From positions 1 to 7,995 of the forward strand of contig JBFLVQ010000449.1 in NCBI GenBank assembly GCA_040758525.1: a stretch of 7,995 bases of DNA. Direction: 5' to 3'. This DNA comes from JBFLVQ01 sp040758525 (GTDB taxonomy: Bacteria > Acidobacteriota > Blastocatellia > Chloracidobacteriales > JADJPF01). Within the stretch, counting starts at the first letter, position 1. Each line of letters begins with the position of its first letter. Position numbers and translations under genes: made by a program. The notes beneath the pieces were generated by a model, which ran no database searches, was not told where the DNA came from, and saw nothing but the letters and a program-made list of their open reading frames with translations. This document shows positions 5,640-7,995 of the stretch, in pieces.

Positions 5640-6789
5640 TCGCCGTCGGGCAGAATTTCCAACATTAAATTTAGGTATTCATTTGTTGAGTCATAGCCTG
5701 GGACCAGTTCCACGTCTAGCCCGTGAATCTTTGCTTGCTTATTATGATTCTTGGGAGCGTCATACCAACGAAGATGCTTGGGCGACAAGTTGGTGGGAGC
5801 TATCTCAACAAGTAGGTGATCGTATTGCACACATCATTGGTGGAAAACCAGGTACTGTACAGATCCAACCAAATTCATCAATAGCCTTATCGACAGTGGC
5901 ATCCTGTTTTGATTTTGGTGCAACACGGCGTAATAAGGTGGTCACAACAGCATTAGATTTTCCTTCAATGGGATATATCTGGGAAGCTCAACGGCGACTG
6001 GGTGCCAATATAGATATTGTGCCTGCAGATGCAGGTATCATCACGCCGCTAGATAGAATCCTTGCCGCCATTGATGAAACAACCTGTCTGGTTGCGCTGT
6101 CACATACGTCCTATCGCAGTTCTTATCGTGTTGATGCACAGGCCATTATTGAGCATGCGCATCGTGTTGGTGCACTAGTGCTATTGGATATATATCAATC
6201 GGCAGGAACAGTAGAGATTGATGCTGATGGTTGGGAGGTTGATTTTCTCATTGGCGGTACAATCAAATGGTTATGTGGTGGACCAGCTTGTGGATATCTT
6301 TATGTACGCCCTCAGTTGCAAAACCAACTTGAGCCTAGACTGACAGGTTGGATTGCTCATACAGAGCCTTTTGCATTTGAGCATGATGCAATTCGCTATG
6401 CTCCTTCAGTGCGGCGATTTGCTCAAGGAACACCTAACATTCCAGGACTTTATTCGGCCTTAGCAGGATTACAGATCATTGAAGAAGTAGGAATGGCGAC
6501 AATTGCCGCAGAGTCAAAGCGTAGAACTAACTGGATAATCGAGTTCGTTTTGTCACATGGATGGAAGTTGAATAGCCCACAACAGAGCGATCAACGTGGT
6601 GGCTCAGTTATGATTGGAGTCGCCAATGCACCACAAATTATCGCCTGTTTAGCAGAGCGCAAAGTATTTGTTGATTGCCGACCAGGAGTTGGACTACGTT
6701 TATCGCCACACTTCTTCAATACCGATGCAGAAGTAGAAGAAGCTATGCTGATACTAGCCGATCTGCTGGAAACCAATCAATCGGCTTGA
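5623..6789 (+). CDS. Class V aminotransferase-fold PLP-dependent enzyme (kynureninase/isopenicillin-N-epimerase-like)
   Basis: A 388-residue fold-type I PLP enzyme. Lys215 in GGTIKWLCGGP is the expected Schiff-base lysine, Asp189 in LLDIYQSAG the pyridine-nitrogen partner, and the QPNSSIALS stretch (82-90) the likely phosphate/cofactor region. The C-terminal part carries a conserved-looking Arg-rich substrate segment, DCRPGVGLRLSPHFFNT (351-367). The usual D-x-x-H of class V enzymes reads D-I-Y-Q here, so the stacking or orienting histidine position is altered, as in kynureninase-like relatives. No cysteine-desulfurase loop signature is seen. Family members include kynureninases, epimerases, lyases and aminotransferases, so the reaction cannot be named. 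ATG 5623 lies 17 nt inside the permease gene with no strong Shine-Dalgarno at normal spacing, which suggests translation coupled to the permease. Its 3' end overlaps the opposing cupin gene by 13 bp. The fold is secure, the reaction open. Confidence 0.9.
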   Translation: MKIDFDRRRAEFPTLNLGIHLLSHSLGPVPRLARESLLAYYDSWERHTNEDAWATSWWELSQQVGDRIAHIIGGKPGTVQIQPNSSIALSTVASCFDFGATRRNKVVTTALDFPSMGYIWEAQRRLGANIDIVPADAGIITPLDRILAAIDETTCLVALSHTSYRSSYRVDAQAIIEHAHRVGALVLLDIYQSAGTVEIDADGWEVDFLIGGTIKWLCGGPACGYLYVRPQLQNQLEPRLTGWIAHTEPFAFEHDAIRYAPSVRRFAQGTPNIPGLYSALAGLQIIEEVGMATIAAESKRRTNWIIEFVLSHGWKLNSPQQSDQRGGSVMIGVANAPQIIACLAERKVFVDCRPGVGLRLSPHFFNTDAEVEEAMLILADLLETNQSA

Positions 6790-7541
6790 TAGCGTACACT
6801 GGGACTGCCGGCTGGATAAAACACTCCTAATAGTCGTAGCTCACCATTACCAGTATTTTCAACACAGTGGGTCTGACGTTTAGGTAAGTATATGCATGAG
6901 CCTGGCTCAATGGGAGTATAAGTCTGGCCAGCCCACATACGGCCAGTCCCTTGTAAGATGTATAGAACTTCTTCATAAAGATGGAAGTGATCAGGCGCGC
7001 GACCTGGTGGAATTGATCCAACAAACTGTGTTGTTTGAAAGCTACCAACTTCATCATCTACCAGTACACGATACCAACGATCTGCCGTTGGCACAGCTTG
7101 CCGATCCGCAAGGCGTACGATAGGTGGTTGTGGCAATGCTGTTACCTGAGGCAAAGGAGAGGTGCAGGATGGTAGTATCTCTGGTGCCACTAATGGCTCA
7201 GGGCATTGTGAGCTGATAAGAACGAGATCTTCTTGACCAGGATTATCCACGGTCAGAATAGCGCCAGGCTTTAGATAGATTCCTGTCTCTGGTTGGATTT
7301 GATATTGCCAGCCATCTATAAAGATGTTGGCGGTGCCTTGTAAAACATAGAGAATCTCATCACATTGCTGATTACGTAGGCCAGGCGATAGACCTGATTT
7401 GAACTCCATTGTACGTAGAGAAATTGCCTTTGCACCAGTGCTTCGCCCTACCTGAAGCCAGATACTTAATGTCCCATTAATGGTGGGTTCCCCATCTCTA
7501 ATCTCCTTGACATAGCAACCACCTTCTAACACTACAGCCAT
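6777..7541 (-). CDS. Bicupin protein with one intact metal site
   Basis: A 254-residue cytoplasmic protein with two cupin barrels. The N-terminal barrel (about 38-110) has the shape motif DEILYVLQGTANIFIDG and KPGAILTVDN but Asn57, Gln59 and no histidines where metal ligands are expected, so it probably binds no metal. The C-terminal barrel (about 168-245) has a full set: His185 and His187 in HFHLYEE, Glu191, and His225 in RQTHCVENTG, with EEVLYILQGTG between. A Pro-rich linker (about 115-142) joins them. Bicupins include dioxygenases, isomerases and (S)-ureidoglycine aminohydrolase, which is also about 260 residues; nothing here picks one. The ATG at 7541 has a strong GGGAGG site seven bases upstream. 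The gene is convergent with the PLP-enzyme gene and overlaps its last 13 bp, so neither has room for a separate terminator. It may act with the plus-strand genes or be unrelated. Confidence 0.9.
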   Translation of the reverse strand: MAVVLEGGCYVKEIRDGEPTINGTLSIWLQVGRSTGAKAISLRTMEFKSGLSPGLRNQQCDEILYVLQGTANIFIDGWQYQIQPETGIYLKPGAILTVDNPGQEDLVLISSQCPEPLVAPEILPSCTSPLPQVTALPQPPIVRLADRQAVPTADRWYRVLVDDEVGSFQTTQFVGSIPPGRAPDHFHLYEEVLYILQGTGRMWAGQTYTPIEPGSCIYLPKRQTHCVENTGNGELRLLGVFYPAGSPSVRYQAD

Positions 7542-7548
7542 TTTCTCT

Positions 7549-7554
7549 CCTCCC
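7549..7554 (-). promoter_or_regulatory. Ribosome binding site of the bicupin
   Basis: GGGAGG on the minus strand, seven bases before the ATG at 7541, is a near-ideal Shine-Dalgarno site and fixes this start. Confidence 0.8.
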
Positions 7555-7561
7555 GCTTCTC

Positions 7562-7591
7562 ATTATAATCTCATCATCTAAATAAAGCGAA
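7562..7591 (-). promoter_or_regulatory. Candidate promoter of the bicupin
   Basis: On the minus strand TATAAT (7567-7562) is perfect, and TTCGCT (7591-7586) 18 bases upstream matches the -35 consensus at three positions. A start near 7555 would leave a leader of roughly 14 nt holding just the ribosome site. An inverted hexamer, CGCTTC at 7554-7559 and GAAGCG at 7589-7594, brackets the element. The -10 is convincing, the -35 is not. Confidence 0.4.
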
Positions 7592-7620
7592 GCGAGCAGG
7601 AGAAGGGAGTAGATCGCTGA

Positions 7621-7881
7621 TTAATGTTCTGCTTTCGATAGGTTCTCAATTTTGGCAGTTGCTTCTTTAATCCCGTCTTTATAATTTGATGATTTAGCGA
7701 TTTCAAGTGCCATCTGAAAATATTCTAATGCTGAAGATAGATCTTTCTTGGCTTCTTGAACATTACCTAATGAGATCAGTGAAGTTACCTCAAACCTTTT
7801 TGCATTAATCTCTTTGGCAACATTATATCCTTGTTGGTAATAGTGAGCTGCTTTATCAAAATCTTTCCTATCACTCGATCT
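7621..7881 (-). pseudogene. C-terminal fragment of a TPR protein
   Basis: The minus strand encodes 86 residues ending at TAA (7623-7621) with clear tetratricopeptide repeat character. A partial second helix (DFDKAAHYYQQGYNVAKE) is followed by one complete repeat with Leu38-Gly39, Ala51, Phe55 and Ala58 at the consensus spacing (ISLGNVQEAKKDLSSALEYF). A lysine-rich final helix ends the protein. TPRs are protein-interaction scaffolds. An in-frame TGA (7884-7882) sits directly upstream, and there is no ATG, GTG or TTG at a sensible place with a ribosome site, so no intact gene is present. The sequence beyond the stop does not read as TPR in any of the three frames. This suggests a truncation by rearrangement or insertion rather than a single stop mutation. 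A sequencing error is possible but would not restore TPR sequence upstream. Confidence 0.7.
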
Positions 7882-7995
7882 TCAAGTTTTTACACCGTTG
7901 ACAAATTTGCCAATGAGATCATACGCCATTCAAAGCAACCTTAGCCCTGTAGAATAGAGAAGGCGAAGGCTCAAGTCTGCCAAGATCTCTATTGA
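7882..7995. other. Unassigned sequence next to the TPR fragment, with a short palindrome
   Basis: About 114 bp without a recognisable gene. It contains an imperfect 16-bp palindrome (7898-7913, TTGaCAAATTTGcCAA, 7 of 8 pairs). On the minus strand a tiny frame of 15 codons runs from ATG 7929 into the TGA before the TPR fragment, with no recognisable product. The sequence may be the end of an insertion element or a degenerate remainder of the disrupted gene; the window ends before this can be told. Confidence 0.4.

Noticed and set aside
6896..7123. Plus-strand open frame inside the bicupin
   Set aside because: It lies wholly antisense to a clear cupin domain, has no ribosome site and no recognisable product.
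1..7995. CRISPR array, tRNA or rRNA gene
   Set aside because: No regularly spaced repeats and no cloverleaf or rRNA-like stretch were noticed. Nearly all of the window is coding.

Overview
This is a chromosomal or accessory stretch from a bacterium with moderately low G+C. Genes are tightly packed, Shine-Dalgarno sites are clear, and several starts are not ATG (GTG and TTG for the two carrier proteins). The sequence does not fix the taxon. The mix of a secondary-metabolism type carrier protein, a dienelactone hydrolase/NTF2-like fusion, a bicupin and a TPR remnant is compatible with a Chloroflexota (Ktedonobacteria-like) or similar soil bacterium, but that is a weak inference. By eye the left-hand chromate transporter is more AT-rich than the central genes.

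Layout. Positions 1-836 hold the C-terminal two thirds of a ChrA-type chromate transporter that runs in from the left edge. It converges on a small minus-strand acyl carrier protein gene (866-1120) whose motif resembles the donor carrier proteins of polyketide beta-branching cassettes. A 226-bp divergent intergenic region with promoter-like elements and an 11-bp tandem repeat separates it from a plus-strand run of five genes. These are a second, ordinary-looking acyl carrier protein (1347-1610), a FabF/NodE-like ketosynthase (1613-2839), a dienelactone hydrolase fused to an NTF2-like domain (2939-4177), an APC-family amino acid permease (4161-5639) and a class V PLP-dependent enzyme (5623-6789). 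The last three genes overlap in series, each time by 17 nt. A minus-strand bicupin gene (6777-7541) converges on them and overlaps the PLP gene by 13 bp. The right end (7621-7881, minus) is a TPR protein fragment without a start, next to about 110 bp of unassigned sequence.

How the genes may work together (inference). Two distinct carrier proteins, a condensing enzyme with an intact catalytic triad, an alpha/beta hydrolase with a small-molecule-binding NTF2-like domain, an amino acid/amine permease and a PLP enzyme look like a compact pathway joining acyl-carrier chemistry to amino acid chemistry. No acyltransferase, HMG-CoA-synthase-like enzyme, enoyl hydratase, ketoreductase or NRPS module is present, so this is not a standard beta-branching cassette and not a complete PKS. 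I do not recognise the combination as a described system. It is the main item worth following up.
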